From Dendrolimus kikuchii (taxonomy: Eukaryota > Arthropoda > Insecta > Lepidoptera > Lasiocampidae), in assembly GCA_019925095.2 (NCBI GenBank), contig CM034412.1, positions 2,604,001-2,668,000 of the forward strand: a stretch of 64,000 nt of DNA, given 5' to 3'. A model generated the notes under the pieces. That model was not told the DNA's origin. It ran no database searches and was given only the letters and a program-made list of their open reading frames with translations. The position numbers were made by a program, and so were the translations under genes. Positions 1 through 10,644 of this stretch are shown piece by piece (the first letter of the stretch is position 1; every line of letters begins with the position of its first letter).

Positions 1-300
1 TGTGTATTACACATGATTTAGATTTGTTTATTACTAATCCACAAAATGTTAACACGGTCCTGGTAAACATTGGTCTGAATATTAACGAGTTGCATTCAAT
101 AGGTCAGTTTTACAATAATTCATTTTCTTTTTAATTTAATTAATAGAATGTAAAGTATTTACTAACAAGCATTATAGATATCTATATGTGGAAACAATTA
201 AATAGTTATACAATTTTAGTAGTATGTACTTAGTTACAAACCGTTTATTTTTCGGATAAAATTAAAGTAAATGTACGAGTCGTTTTATTCTTATTTATTG

Positions 301-910
301 ACGGCTTATGTGGTTGAGCGGGCTAAGCCTTTACCGGCCTATCTCACTGCAACGCAGAGGCTCCGGGTTCGATTCCTGGTATAGTAAATTTCGGAAACGT
401 ATTTTCTCCGTTATTTTCTATGGTCTGGGTGTCTGGGATCGGTCCCAGAGTGGTCCGTTGTATATTACCCATAAACACAAGCGTACATACATACATACAT
501 ACATAACTTCACGCCAGTTGCCTTGCGGGGTAGGCACGAACAACAGAGCGCCATTTAGGCTTATTCTTACACACCTCACTTGCTTCTTTCACATTCATAA
601 CTCTTGTCATGCACGCTCGTCTGTTCTTAAGGCTCCTGACATCACCTTTTGCTAGTACACGATCAATTTGATCATGGAAGGTGTGTCGTGGTCTTCCACG
701 ACTTCTGCATCCATCCACTTTTGCATTCTATATCTGTTTAGTCATTCTTTCATCATGCATTCTTTCCACATGCCCGAACCACCGGAGCATTCCTTTCCTT
801 ACCTTCACCCCGACACTCTCTTTCAGACCAACACAAGCGTAACATGCTTAATTTGGTGATATACAATATGTGTCTTTGTCTGCCGATTATTTATTTATTA
901 TTTATTTATT
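301..910 (+). mobile_element. tRNA-derived SINE (family S1, copy A), split by an RTE fragment
   Basis: The start reads like a tRNA: a pol III A-box-like tggttgagcgg is followed by a B-box ggttcgattcc. The rest matches the copies at 6416-6660 and 44787-45015, ending in 'ctgccgatta' and an ATT/ATTT-rich tail. An RTE fragment occupies 486-829, so the SINE resumes at about 842. Family membership rests on three copies in this window; the name is provisional. Confidence 0.8.
486..829 (-). mobile_element. 5'-truncated RTE-type LINE 3' end, with 12-bp TSD
   Basis: On the minus strand this encodes the last part of an RTE-type reverse transcriptase protein (GCRSRGRPRHTFHDQIDRVL is recognisable) and then a tail of ATGT repeats. 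The same segment closes the large RTE copy at 14563-17040. The SINE sequence aacacaagcgta is duplicated on both sides (474-485 and 830-841), which gives the exact insertion limits. It is a dead, 5'-truncated copy. Confidence 0.88.
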
Positions 911-1261
911 CCATCAGTCACCAGTCAAATATAGATTGTAGAAATTAAATGGGCATCTCAATTGACAGCGTTATGTAATGGAAATCCAAACTACCCTCAC
1001 ATACAACAGCACAATGAATTTACCCTTTCACCCTGCAGGAACTGTCACAAGCAATCGCCCCTAAACCAACTATCTACAATACATAGGACCCACCCGCCGG
1101 ATATTGGTAGAAAATTTCCATAACCTTTTCTAAGTGCCAGGCTTTTTGTCATATGTACCTTTTTGGATTCAATTTACATTATTGGAGTGGGACCCAAGTC
1201 CTAATGTCCTACTTTATGAAAACGTACATGTTTTGCAATTATATTAAAAAGTAGACTTACA
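911..1261. other. No gene seen; intergenic
   Basis: This stretch shows no convincing coding frame, RNA gene or copy of the other repeat families in the window. Confidence 0.5.
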
Positions 1262-1735
1262 AGCCCGCTTTTTACTCTAATTAGATTGGTACATGTTCCT
1301 ATATCTACAAGTCTACATTTTAGTCTAGGTAGATTGGTAGATATACCTTTATCTCCAAGTCTACTTTTTAGTCTAGTTAGATTGGTACATATACCTTTTA
1401 CTCCAAGTCTACTTTTTAGTCTAGTTAGATTGGTACATATACCTATATCTCCAAGTCTACTTTTTAGTCTAGTTAGATTAGTAGATATACCTTTATCTAC
1501 AAATCTACTTTTTAGTCTAGTTAGATTGGTGCATATACCTATATCTCCAAGTCTACATTTTAGTCTAGTTAGATTGGTACATATACCTATATCTACAAGT
1601 CTACTTTTTAGTCTAGTTAGATTGGTAGATATACCTTTACCTACAAATCTACTTTTTAGTCTAGTTAGATTGGTAGATATACCTATATCGACAAGTCTAC
1701 TTTTTAATCTAGTTAGATGTAGATTAAAAAGTAGA
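1262..1735 (+). repeat. 48-bp minisatellite, about nine units
   Basis: Units of the type 'ctactttttagtctagttag' plus 'attggtacatatacctata' recur every 48 bp. Because 48 is divisible by three, one frame stays open for 163 codons, but this is a by-product of the repeat. Two unit variants exist, with 'gtagatatacc' or 'gtacatatacc' at the centre. They run roughly in the order H-D-H-H-D-H-H-D-D (by the residue His or Asp in the open frame), which hints at a three-unit higher-order repeat. Confidence 0.9.
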
Positions 1736-1737
1736 CT
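1694..1737. repeat. Perfect 17-bp inverted repeat with 10-nt loop
   Basis: The last minisatellite unit, agtctactttttaatct (1694-1710), is followed after the loop agttagatgt by its exact reverse complement (1721-1737). It ends the array. Confidence 0.9.
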
Positions 1738-1774
1738 AGTAGATGCATCAACCTATAATTCGCGGCAATTTATT

Positions 1775-2010
1775 TGATATATATATTTCGACGTTTCGGC
1801 TACTTTTCAGTGGCCGTGATTACGGAAGAGACAGATGTTAAGTGTCAATGAGTAATGTTAAAGTTATCGTTTAGCCTAACCTTGTTCAACTTGTTCATTG
1901 TCATAATCAAAATCAAATTGCTTATTGACACAACTTTGTCTTGGGTAATCACGGCTACTGAAAGTATGCCGAAACATCGGCATAAAACTCAATTAAACTA
2001 AAACTTAAAA
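1775..2010 (+). mobile_element. MITE-like repeat (family M1), diverged copy
   Basis: It contains 'tttcggctacttttcagtgg' followed by 'ccgtgattacggaag', matching the better preserved copy at 29385-29700. A second, inverted 'atcacggctactgaaagtatg' lies at about 1948, so the copy may be two half-elements head to head. Confidence 0.6.
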
Positions 2011-2289
2011 ACGGAGTTTTACCTTAACAGCTCATATCGTTTTATTATTTTTATTTTGTTGTGTCTAATTTCTATATTAGACAAGTGCACCGCGTTGAAA
2101 AACGGTGCTCGCGCGCTGTAGAGTGTCAGTCGGCGGCGGCGCGGCGCCGGCGGCGTGACGTTTCCAGCCTTTTTTAAGTTACTGTATTTAAATCTACTCC
2201 ATTTATGTTTGCTTCGAAAAATAGTCACAAACAAAACTCGGGCACCTAAAAGGATGAACTGCAAACCGGGAATAAACAGGCAGAATTCA

Positions 2290-2995
2290 AAGATGCGAAC
2301 ACTGCCTCTGTTCTATATCATGCTAACAATTTAATGAACGGCTTTAGAAAGCTCAGCTATACTTAAATATGTAGGAATCGTATTTGTTATTATAAAATAA
2401 CCATATGACGGAAGTAATCAATAACCGGATAGTGTTCTTTAATGTAGTATTCGGAAGTTGTTTAACCGGATGTCAATGTAGCAGCATTTATTATTAAGCT
2501 AACGGATATCGGAAATGAAGTAACCGGATGTTGGAAGTTAATACGTATGGCGGAAGTTAGTTTTATGAAGGAAGTGAAACTGAAGTGGCGAGACAGCATT
2601 ACCGGATGGTGTCACTGCGGCGCGCTACGAGGACCTGTTAAATACGCGGTGTTGGGGCAGAGGAGGGGCAGTCTTAAACCGACAGTCTCCGAGTCTACAA
2701 CCAAGTCTACGACCGACAGTCTGCATTGACAGTCTTGGATGAGGAGCATATAATATAATGTGATCGATAATCACTGCTTTATAATCGTGGTATTCTTGAA
2801 GGGCAAATTGCTGCTCGACACCTGATAAGCGTGGATGCAACTCTTGGAGTTGTCCTAGTATTTCTGTTATTGTGCAATATTTAATATCGTAATTGTAATA
2901 ATTCTAGTGTAATAAACTTTGATTATAATATTTCAGATTATTATTGTGTTATTCTCGGAGCGTCATTCGTTCGCTCCCGGCGTGAACCCGACAAA
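2290..2995 (+). repeat. LTR-like repeat, plus-oriented copy
   Basis: This sequence recurs in reverse orientation at 4084-4660. It holds a polyadenylation-like 'gtaataaactttg' about 90 bp before its end and closes with 'cggcgtgaacccgaca', as an LTR 3' end might. No flanking coding region of a retroelement was found and the outer start is not resolved. Confidence 0.5.
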
Positions 2996-3569
2996 TACAT
3001 AAATTTCCTATAAGTATAAAAATATCCTTACTACTGTACACGCCGCGCGCAAGTGGTGGCGGCGGTTGCGGCGCTCCGGACGAAAACGGCGCCGCCACGC
3101 CGGCGCGGCGCACACGTCTATTCTATACACATTAAAAGACAGAAATGAACACGTCTAATTTGGACTTAATTATAGCATTAATTACAACACACATATCATT
3201 TACCCAATTAAGCCTTAACGAAGCTATTGTTCTAAACACTTCCCCCAAGACCCACTGGCATATAAAACATTAGATCTCATCTAAGTCAGCCTTATCGGGC
3301 CATCTAAAACAAATTAGCGTTCCTGAAGAGACCGGAGTTAATTCGAAAAAGCAATTAAAAACCCCTCGTACGTATCTTTGCTCTCTTAAATATACGACAT
3401 GGTGGGAACGTGTGGGGAATACCCGATGCTTTAATAAGAACGCCTTGCGAACGACGCTGCGTGAATAACTTAGTGCCTTTTCTGGCACACATTAAAACCA
3501 AATATAAATTTTCTTTCTCTGTTTTTGTTTTTTTTTTAGCAAATTTAGTTTTAATTTTTATATAGTTTA
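2996..3569. other. Intergenic with a GC-rich patch
   Basis: Positions 3040-3118 are strikingly rich in CpG and GCC/GGC runs within an AT-rich setting; a similar patch lies at about 2100-2160. No gene is apparent. The remainder is unrecognised. Confidence 0.4.
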
Positions 3570-3778
3570 CTAGCTGTCCCAGCAGACATTGTTCTGTCCT
3601 GAAGAAATAAAATTTAGAATCCGATTCCAGCGCCACCTACAGGGTCCAAATCTAAGCTATCCTATCTTTTAAGTCGGATCAAAGTGCACACGGTGTGCAA
3701 ATTTGATTAAAATCGGTCAAGTAGTTTAGGAGTCCATCGCGGACAAACAACGTGACACGTAATTTATATATATTAAGA
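3570..3778 (-). mobile_element. 209-bp mini-Helitron (family H2)
   Basis: Read on the minus strand it starts TCTTAATATATATAAATTAC after an A and ends GGGACAGCTAG before a T, the classic Helitron boundary pattern. The copy at 10189-10397 has the same ends and exactly the same length. It has no coding capacity. Confidence 0.8.
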
Positions 3779-4083
3779 TAGTATAGTTTCTATTAGTTGT
3801 ATTTTTAATTATTGATAGGTTTTCACCACCTTTATATAATTCGGATTTAAAAAGCCTTTGGGAATATGGAGTATTATTGGAGCATAAATGCAAAAATAAT
3901 AAATATAAAACCGGCAACCTGGGACCACTAACGAATGTTTAATCTCAAAATTGCTTCTCGCCCCGACGCAGACCTAAAGTTTATGGATTGGATATTAAAT
4001 ACTTTGACATTTTTAATAGAAAGAAATTGCGAGTCACACATTCAAAACTGATAAGAAATTAACAATAAATATATATAAGTCGC

Positions 4084-4660
4084 GTTCACGCCGCCGGGAG
4101 CGAACGAATGACGCTTCGAGAATAACAGAATAATAATCTGAAATATTATAATCAAAGTTTATTAAACTAGAATGATCACAATTACGATATTAAATATTGC
4201 ACAATAATACACAGATATATTAGGACAACTCCAAGAGTTGCATCCACGCTTGTCAGGTGTCGAGAAGCAATTAGCCCTTCAAGAATAGTGCGATTATCAA
4301 GCAGTAATTATCGACCACATTGTATTATGTGCTCCTCGTCCAAGACTACCAATGTAAACTGTCAGTCGTAGACTTGGTTGTAGACTCGTAGACTGTAGGT
4401 TTAAGACTGCCCCTCCTCTGCCCAAACACCGCGTATTTTATAGGTCCTCGTAGCGCGCCGCAGTGACACCATCCGGTAATGCTGTGGCGCCACTTCAGTT
4501 ACACTTCCTTCATAAAACCATCTTCCGCCATACGTATTAACTTCCTACATACGGTTACTCCATTTCCGATATCCGTTAGCTATATATTTATAAGATTCTG
4601 TTTCGGTAGTGAGAATAATGCAACATACCTCTGTTCTTATCAAATTTTTTGTCCATCCAA
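4084..4660 (-). repeat. LTR-like repeat, minus-oriented copy
   Basis: This is the reverse-complement counterpart of 2290-2995. Shared landmarks are 'gctaacggatatcgg', 'ggcgcgctacgaggacctgt' and the terminal 'ctcccggcg...gtgaac'. The two copies diverge by many substitutions, so they are old and probably separate insertions. Confidence 0.55.
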
Positions 4661-4760
4661 AGGTTGTCTGGAAGAAGTCGCTAATAGCGACAAGACCGCC
4701 TATTGTATTGTAAAATTTTATTTCTGTTAACTGTATTTTTTAAAAACACAATAAATCATA
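4651..4760 (+). mobile_element. LINE 3'-end repeat (family T1)
   Basis: It holds the family hallmark, a short hairpin 'tcgctaatagcga' followed by 'caagaccgcc', then an AT-rich tail with 'aataaatc'. The copy at 28110-28641 shows that this tail lies downstream of a LINE reverse-transcriptase C-terminus. Confidence 0.65.
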
Positions 4761-5300
4761 TTCATCCGAAGCATCTGTTTTAAACGATATTCAGTTTCTT
4801 TACATCCTCTTTGACGATATTTACAGCATGCATTCTGTCAATTCTATGTCAAACGTCATAAGGTTACATTAAAAAAGTTTATATCGTCCAAAGCGCTAAG
4901 GTTAGATTAGAAATAATTTTATATGGCGGTTAAATATTCTTAAATTTTCTAATTTTCCCGCGCAATTTTCTAAATTTTTTCTTTCATAAAAACCTTCTCC
5001 CAACAATAACAAACACAACAAAAAAATAATTAGCGAAATCGGTCCAGCCGTTCACGCGCGATGGCGTGACCAAGGGAAATAGGGAATCATTTATATATAT
5101 ATATAGATTATACAATGATATACCCTAACAAAACAACAAAATAATAAAAAATTTACTATAACTAAATATAAATAAATTTATTCTGGAAACTGTAAACAAC
5201 TATAAGTATAATATCTTAAGTATTAATCGATTTCCAAAAGTAAGCGGTTCTCAATTAGACTGTATATTGTTTTTTTTGTATCTATGTTACTCGATTACTC
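4761..5300. other. Intergenic; Helitron-like remnant at its centre
   Basis: At 5035-5106 'gaaatcggtccagccgttca' leads into a TATATA run ending 'tatagatt', which reads as the 5' end of a minus-strand Helitron-like repeat. No other end was found. The rest is unrecognised. Confidence 0.4.
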
Positions 5301-5307
5301 TGGCTAC

Positions 5308-5535
5308 GTTCCATTAGAAGCTCACAACGACCACGTTCATTACCGCGATTTTTCCCGTCCCACTTGCTCGCCGGCGTTACAATCGTAAACCCAAGTGGAA
5401 CGGTTATTCGACTCACCTCTTGACATGGACCGTTATGTGATCGAAAATGATGACGTCATTAGTGACGTTTTCGCCACGACCAGAATGACCGCGGTCGCCT
5501 TGTGAAACGGCTAACAGAGCATTTTGGGCGTTAAT
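5308..5535 (+). mobile_element. MITE (family M2), 3'-truncated copy
   Basis: It begins 'ctacgttccattag' like the complete copy at 61170-61434 and includes the palindrome 'gatgacgtcatt' (TGACGTCA, a CRE-type site). It stops at 'ttgggcgtt', before the terminal repeat. Confidence 0.7.
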
Positions 5536-5599
5536 TAATGAAACGCGCTGTCTGTCAATTTTTGATCAATCGTCATTTTTTTTCTTTATTCGAAAATTG

Positions 5600-5980
5600 C
5601 TACGTTCCATTAGAGACTCACAACGACCACGTTCACGACCGCGGTTTTTCTCGTTCCACTTGCTTGCGGACATTATAATCATAAACGCTAGTGGAACGAG
5701 TTATGGAGCGTTGATGTCATTAATGTCATACGCATTACGCAATTGTCATTGGTTGATATGAAAATCGCGCCTTTTTCAATGTGTTGACAAGAGAGAATTA
5801 ATGCTCTGTGGTCAACGCCCACTTCGACCCACCTTTTCACATAGGTCGTTGTGGGCGTCGTGTGATCGAAAATGATGACGTCATTAGTGACGTTTTCGCC
5901 GCGACCACAACGATCGCGGTCGCCTTATGGAACGGCTAACTGAGCATTTTGGGCGTTGTGAGTTACTAGTGGAACGCCCT
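5600..5980 (+). mobile_element. MITE (family M2), copy with internal insertion
   Basis: Both ends are present ('ctacgttccattag' and 'ctagtggaacgccc'). About 130 bp of extra sequence (roughly 5690-5815) separates the halves relative to 61170-61434. The CRE-like 'gatgacgtcatt' is conserved. Confidence 0.7.
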
Positions 5981-6289
5981 AAATGTATACTCCTGAAGTA
6001 GTCCCATTGTCATCAAGTCAGTATTTGATGAGTGCATCAAATTCTTGAAGAGCGTCAAGTGTCTATATTTTTCGATAAAAAAAATTGTACACGCGTGCCC
6101 GTAGTACAATTTTTACAGGCGCTTATAATATTATTTCTAGAGCTATTCAAGCAATTAAAAATTAGATTTTTTTAACAAAAACTAAGCCGACTTCCAACTC
6201 TCAAAAGCAAAAAATAAATATTTTTACAACATCTTAATCAATTAAATAAAAATCAATACCAAATTCACCCACAGGCTAAGTAAAAACTT
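5981..6289. other. No gene seen; intergenic
   Basis: AT-rich sequence with no recognisable feature. Confidence 0.4.
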
Positions 6290-6415
6290 TAACAATACAC
6301 ATTGACACTTGCAATCTTTGACTTTCGTAATCACGGCCACTGAAAAGTAGCTGAAACGTCGGAATAATAAGAATCAAATCAAATAACGCTCTTAAATTTA
6401 AAACGTAGTTTTATT
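6290..6415 (-). mobile_element. MITE M1 fragment
   Basis: It shares 'tcacggccactgaaaagtag' and the terminal 'aaaacgtagttttatt' with 29385-29700, in reverse order. SINE copy B abuts its end. Confidence 0.65.
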
Positions 6416-6660
6416 CGGCCTCTGTGGTTGAGCGGGCTAAGCCTTTGCGTACCTCACTGCAACGCAGAGGTTCCGGGTTCGATTCCTGGTATAGTAAATT
6501 TCGGAAACGTATTTTCTCCGTTATTTACTATGGTCTGGGTGTCTGGGATCGGCCCCAGAGGAGTCCGTTGTATATTACCCATAACACAAGCGTAACTTGC
6601 TTAATTTGGGGATATACAATGTGTGTGTTTGTCTGCCGATTATTATTATTATTATTATTC
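6416..6660 (+). mobile_element. tRNA-derived SINE (family S1, copy B)
   Basis: The A box (6424-6434) and B box (ggttcgattcc, 6476-6486) are intact, spaced as in tRNA genes. The body matches copy A and ends in a run of ATT. It is the best-preserved S1 copy. It is not a tRNA gene: no cloverleaf can be completed and a long unrelated body follows. Confidence 0.85.
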
Positions 6661-6904
6661 TTTAATAATATTATGTATGTGTTCAGTTTTGGCGAACGCA
6701 AAAAAAAGCTTAACCTAGTTAATTTTGATCTCACCCCCTCTCGCCGCTTGTAAGCCTCAAACTGTGGCTAATACTTCCTCACGGACTGTAAACTAAGATG
6801 GGGCAAGAGAGGAGGATAGATGAAGTGTCACATTTCAAAATCTAATATATTTAAATTTAAAAACGAAATTTGAACTATTAACGAAAAATTTCAAAATATT
6901 TCCA

Positions 6905-9035
6905 CCTTTTTTTTTATTGCAGGAGTTCAGCGGACAGGCAGACGGCCCACTTGATAGAAAGCGGTTACCATCGCCTATGGACATTTGCAACACCAAAGGC
7001 GCTACAAATGCGCTGCTGCTCTCTTAAAGGAGACTGGAACCTGGTCACTAATGCCGGAACACAACTCAAGGTTGTTATGGCGACATGCTTTAGATCAGGG
7101 GTGGTAGCCATCCAGTCGGGCGAATGCCCTACCACCTGGCAAAAACCAGCTCCATCTATATAAGTAGTGTTTAAATTATTTAAAAAATACTTAAATGTAG
7201 ATAAAACTAATTACGGAACTGCTGTTTTAATTTAACAATTTCTTGATGTAAAACTGCAATATGTGATGTCGCCAGTGAGCAGCTGTCAAAAAATAATGAC
7301 ATTCGTGTGACACTTGCAAGCCACATCCAGCAGATATATAAAAACGGCCTACCCTCCGGTGTATTAAAATTATTTTAGTTCGTTCTCAGCCATTGAATTT
7401 ATAACAATATGTATTCATCCCTTTTGTTATGATGGATAATGCTGGCTTAGCTTAACCTGCCGCCGTCGAAGCATTGTGTATCTTTCACTCAATTACATTG
7501 TGGCTTGTTGTGTTTTATCTTCATTACTGACGGAGTAGGTCCTTTCGGTTATCTATATATTGCGTACTCTCTATTACATCTAATCGCCCTTCCATTTACT
7601 CTATAATAATATTTTAGGGTGATATCATACAGAAAGCGCTCGAACGTTCGCGTTCTGCGTTCGAGCGTACAAACATTTTTTTTTTATTGCAGGCGTTCAC
7701 TTGATGTAAAGCGGTTACCATCGCCTATGGACATTTGTAACACCAAAGGTGCTACAAATGCGCTGCTGCTCACTTAAGGGAGACTGGAACCTGGTCACTA
7801 ATGCCGGAACACAACTCAAGGTTGTTATGGCGGCATACTCTAGAGCAGGGGTGGTAGCCATCCAGTCGGGCGAATGCCCTACCACCTGGCAAAAACCACC
7901 TCTATCTATATAAATATAGTGTTTAAATTATTTAAAAAATACTTAAATGTAAATAAAACTAATTACGGAACTGCTGTTTTAATTTAATGATTTCTTGATG
8001 TAAAACTGCAATATGTGATGTCGCCAGTGAGCAGCTGTCACAAGGCTGGAGCAGGCGTCAAAAAATCATGAAACTCGTGTGACACTTGCAAGCCACATCC
8101 AGCAGATATATAAAAACGGCCTACCCTCCGGTGTATTAAAATTATTTTAGTTCGTTCTCAGCCATTGAATTTATAACAATATGTATTCATCCCTTTTGTT
8201 ATGATGGATAATGTTGCCTTAGCTTAACCTGCCGCCGTCGAAGCATTGTGTATCTTTCACTCAATTACATTGTGGCTTGTTGTGTTTTATCTTCATTACT
8301 GACGGAGTAGGTCCTTTCGGTTATCTATATATTGCGTACTCTCTATTACATCTAATCGCCCTTCCATTTACTCTATAATAATATTTTAGGGTGATATCAT
8401 ACAGAAAGCGCCTACACGCTCGAACGTTCCACATTCGCGTTCTGCGTTCGAGCTGTTATCCGGGGTCTTTAAAACAACTTTTTTAAAAAAGATTTTTATT
8501 TACACACGAAGAAAATACAAAATTGAAATTAATTAGAACTTAGAACTGAACTTAGAAAATAAGAAACAGCGATCCGGCAATTATGCGCGGCGGAGGAATG
8601 GAGACACGAGACTGACTGGGTGCAGGAACGGTAGGAGTATTAATAGACTATTGGATGCTGATACAGCAGAGCGGAAGGCAAAGGTAAGCAGGTCTGGAGG
8701 AAAGGGGCCTAGGTATAACAGAGCGTACAAACATTTTTTTTTTATTGCAGGCGTTCACTTGATGTAAAGCGGTTACCATCGCCTATGGACATTTGCAACA
8801 CCGAAGGTGCTACTAATGCGCTGTTGCTCTCTTAACTGACTGGAAGCTAGTCACTAATGCCGGAACACAACTCAAGGTTGTTATGGCGACATACTTTAGA
8901 CGAGAGGTGGTAGCCATCGAGTCGGGCAAATGCCCTACCACCTAACTGTGGGTTGTTTTGTCGCCTCTTACGACAGGCCGCCCGGCCGCAGGAAATTGTA
9001 TTCTTTCTCCGTTCCTTAATAATAACTAATGTTTT
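6905..9035 (+). repeat. Tandem array of about 770-bp units built on dispersed repeat R2
   Basis: Unit 1 (about 6905-7672) and unit 2 (about 7673-8453 plus its continuation at 8721) each begin with the R2 repeat ('attgcagg.gttca...ctaccacctgg') and continue through the same roughly 500-bp stretch to 'gcgttcgagcgtacaaac'. A third R2 copy (8735-9035) follows and runs on into the usual full-length R2 ending. The shared stretch contains 'agatatataaaaacggccta', a TATA-like core in front of a possible start region. Unit 2 is split by the solo LTR at 8454-8720. Confidence 0.8.
8454..8720. mobile_element. Solo LTR, 267 bp, with GAGC target duplication
   Basis: The insert begins TGTTATCC and ends GGTATAACA, an inverted TGTTAT/ATAACA terminus. 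It is flanked by gagc at 8450-8453 and 8721-8724. Tandem unit 1 has a single uninterrupted 'gttcgagcgtac', so it serves as the empty site. No internal retroelement region is present. Orientation is not established. Confidence 0.85.
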
Positions 9036-9826
9036 AAGCAAAATTTTACGTTTATGTGAAAAGTGAAATATGACCTTCGGAGTTACCACAAGAACTGCGT
9101 TCTTCATCGATAAGAAAAGATCGAAAAGTCTTGCTACGGTGTGGGTGTTACTTGAACTATTTTCTTACCTGCCCTTTCTTCGAAAATTATTCTAATTGAA
9201 TATTCGTGAATGGCACTGGCTTGATCCACATACCGTGCGAAGTCATATTTAAAAAAAATACTTACACGACGCAATGAATATCGTAATTATACGACATGCA
9301 ATGCGTCGAATACTCTTAGTTAATATATATTTAAATTACCTACTTATTAGTCTGTTTAGATTATATGGTAATATTAAAGAGGTATTTCTTCTAATACTTC
9401 ATTTATAAAAAAACGCATTGAACACCTCCCTTTTTTTGAAGTCGGTTAAAACAGGAAAAAGTGCTATGCATTTTTAGTGGAAGGTATTAAAGCTTTTATT
9501 ACGCTGTAAGTAAAGTAAGTAAATTTATATTTACATAGGCCAAAAAAGGTCACTAATTTGCATGTTTGCAAAATGTTCAAAAGATAACACAAATCTCCTT
9601 AGAGACCGGCAGCTCTTTAGTAAACATTCAAATAGTGATCGTAACCACTTTCCACCAGACGGGTCGTTAGACTATATGCTGCTCAGATAAATTAAAGTAT
9701 AGACGGAGTCAACGCTAGACATATTGCAGCATAACATTTTAGTACGTCATGTCATTATTATAACTATAACATTATTTTTCTTTCCTTTTATTGTCTTGGT
9801 CTTATTGAGTATGCATTGTTTGCTAC
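9036..9826. other. No gene seen; intergenic
   Basis: A short stretch at about 9045-9100 resembles part of SINE S3 ('gaccttcggagttaccacaa'). The rest is unrecognised. Confidence 0.4.
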
Positions 9827-9838
9827 AACTCCATTAAT

Positions 9839-10108
9839 GATGAAAGAATGACTAAACAGATATACAATGCAAAAGTGGATGGATGCAGAAGTCGTGGAAG
9901 GCCACGACACACCTTCCATGATCAAATTGATCGTGTACTAACAGAAGGTGATGTCAGGAGCCTTAAGAACAGACGAGCGTGCATGACAAGAGTTATGAAT
10001 GTCAAAGAGGCAAGTGAGGTGTGTAAGAATAAGCCTAAATAGCACTCTGTTGTTCGTGCCTACCCCGCAAGGGAACTGGCGTGAAGTTATGTATGTATGT
10101 ATGTATGT
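9839..10108 (+). mobile_element. 5'-truncated RTE-type LINE 3' end, with 12-bp TSD
   Basis: It encodes the end of the RTE protein (NAKVDGCRSRGRPRHTFHD and on) and terminates in four ATGT units. The target aactccattaat is repeated at 9827-9838 and 10109-10120. The protein frame carries an early stop (AAATAG) where the copy at 14594 reads on. Confidence 0.9.
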
Positions 10109-10188
10109 AACTCCATTAATTCTTCAAAAAGTGATTCTGTAACATACTTCTGTACAAAACTTATAAAAAATAGGATTTCAGATATAAA

Positions 10189-10397
10189 TCTTAATATATA
10201 TAAATTACGTGTCATGTTGTTTGTCCGCGATGGACTCCTAAACTACTTGACCGTTTTTAATCAAATTTGCACACCGTGTGCAGTTTGACCCGACTTGAAA
10301 GATAGGATAGCTGACATTTGGACCCGGTAGCTGACGCTGGAATCGGGTTCTGAATTTTATTTCTTCAGGGCAGAACAACGTCTGCCGGGACAGCTAG
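10189..10397 (+). mobile_element. 209-bp mini-Helitron (family H2)
   Basis: It begins TCTTAATATATATAAATTAC after an A and ends GGGACAGCTAG before a T, with the same 209-bp length as the copy at 3570-3778. Confidence 0.82.
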
Positions 10398-10429
10398 TAG
10401 AATATGAAATATAAAGAAAAACAATATTT

Positions 10430-10605
10430 AGCTAGACGTGTTGCTGGGGAGTTACTCGCCGCTTCTTCTCCTTTACAGCATCAACACGTTGCGAAGCGGT
10501 GTACATAGAATAGGAAGTAAAAATTAAATTTTAACTTAAATGTATGACCTTCAAAGTGTTCTCCAGTGGAACTTATATTGAATAAAAACTTTTGAATTTG
10601 AACGT
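10430..10605 (+). mobile_element. LINE 3'-end fragment with GAATTT-type tail
   Basis: It contains 'ccgcttcttctc' and 'ttgcgaagcggtg', then 'ttgaataaaaacttttgaat', a polyadenylation-like signal followed by a simple tail. No coding part remains. Confidence 0.5.
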
Positions 10606-10644
10606 GAACAAAATCTTCAGAGTAAGTGAACCATTTTTGTTAAA

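Noticed and set aside
3..134. Open frame running in from the window edge (ITHDLDLFITNPQNVNTV...) with a donor-like ATAG|GTCAGT near 102
   Set aside because: It is too short, has no recognisable domain and its start lies outside the window; it could be the last exon of an upstream gene but nothing supports that.
1286..1777. 163-codon frame with hydrophobic 16-residue repeats
   Set aside because: It is the translation of a 48-bp minisatellite; frame openness follows from unit length.
6424..6490. Possible tRNA gene
   Set aside because: A and B boxes are present, but no cloverleaf completes and the sequence continues as a dispersed SINE.
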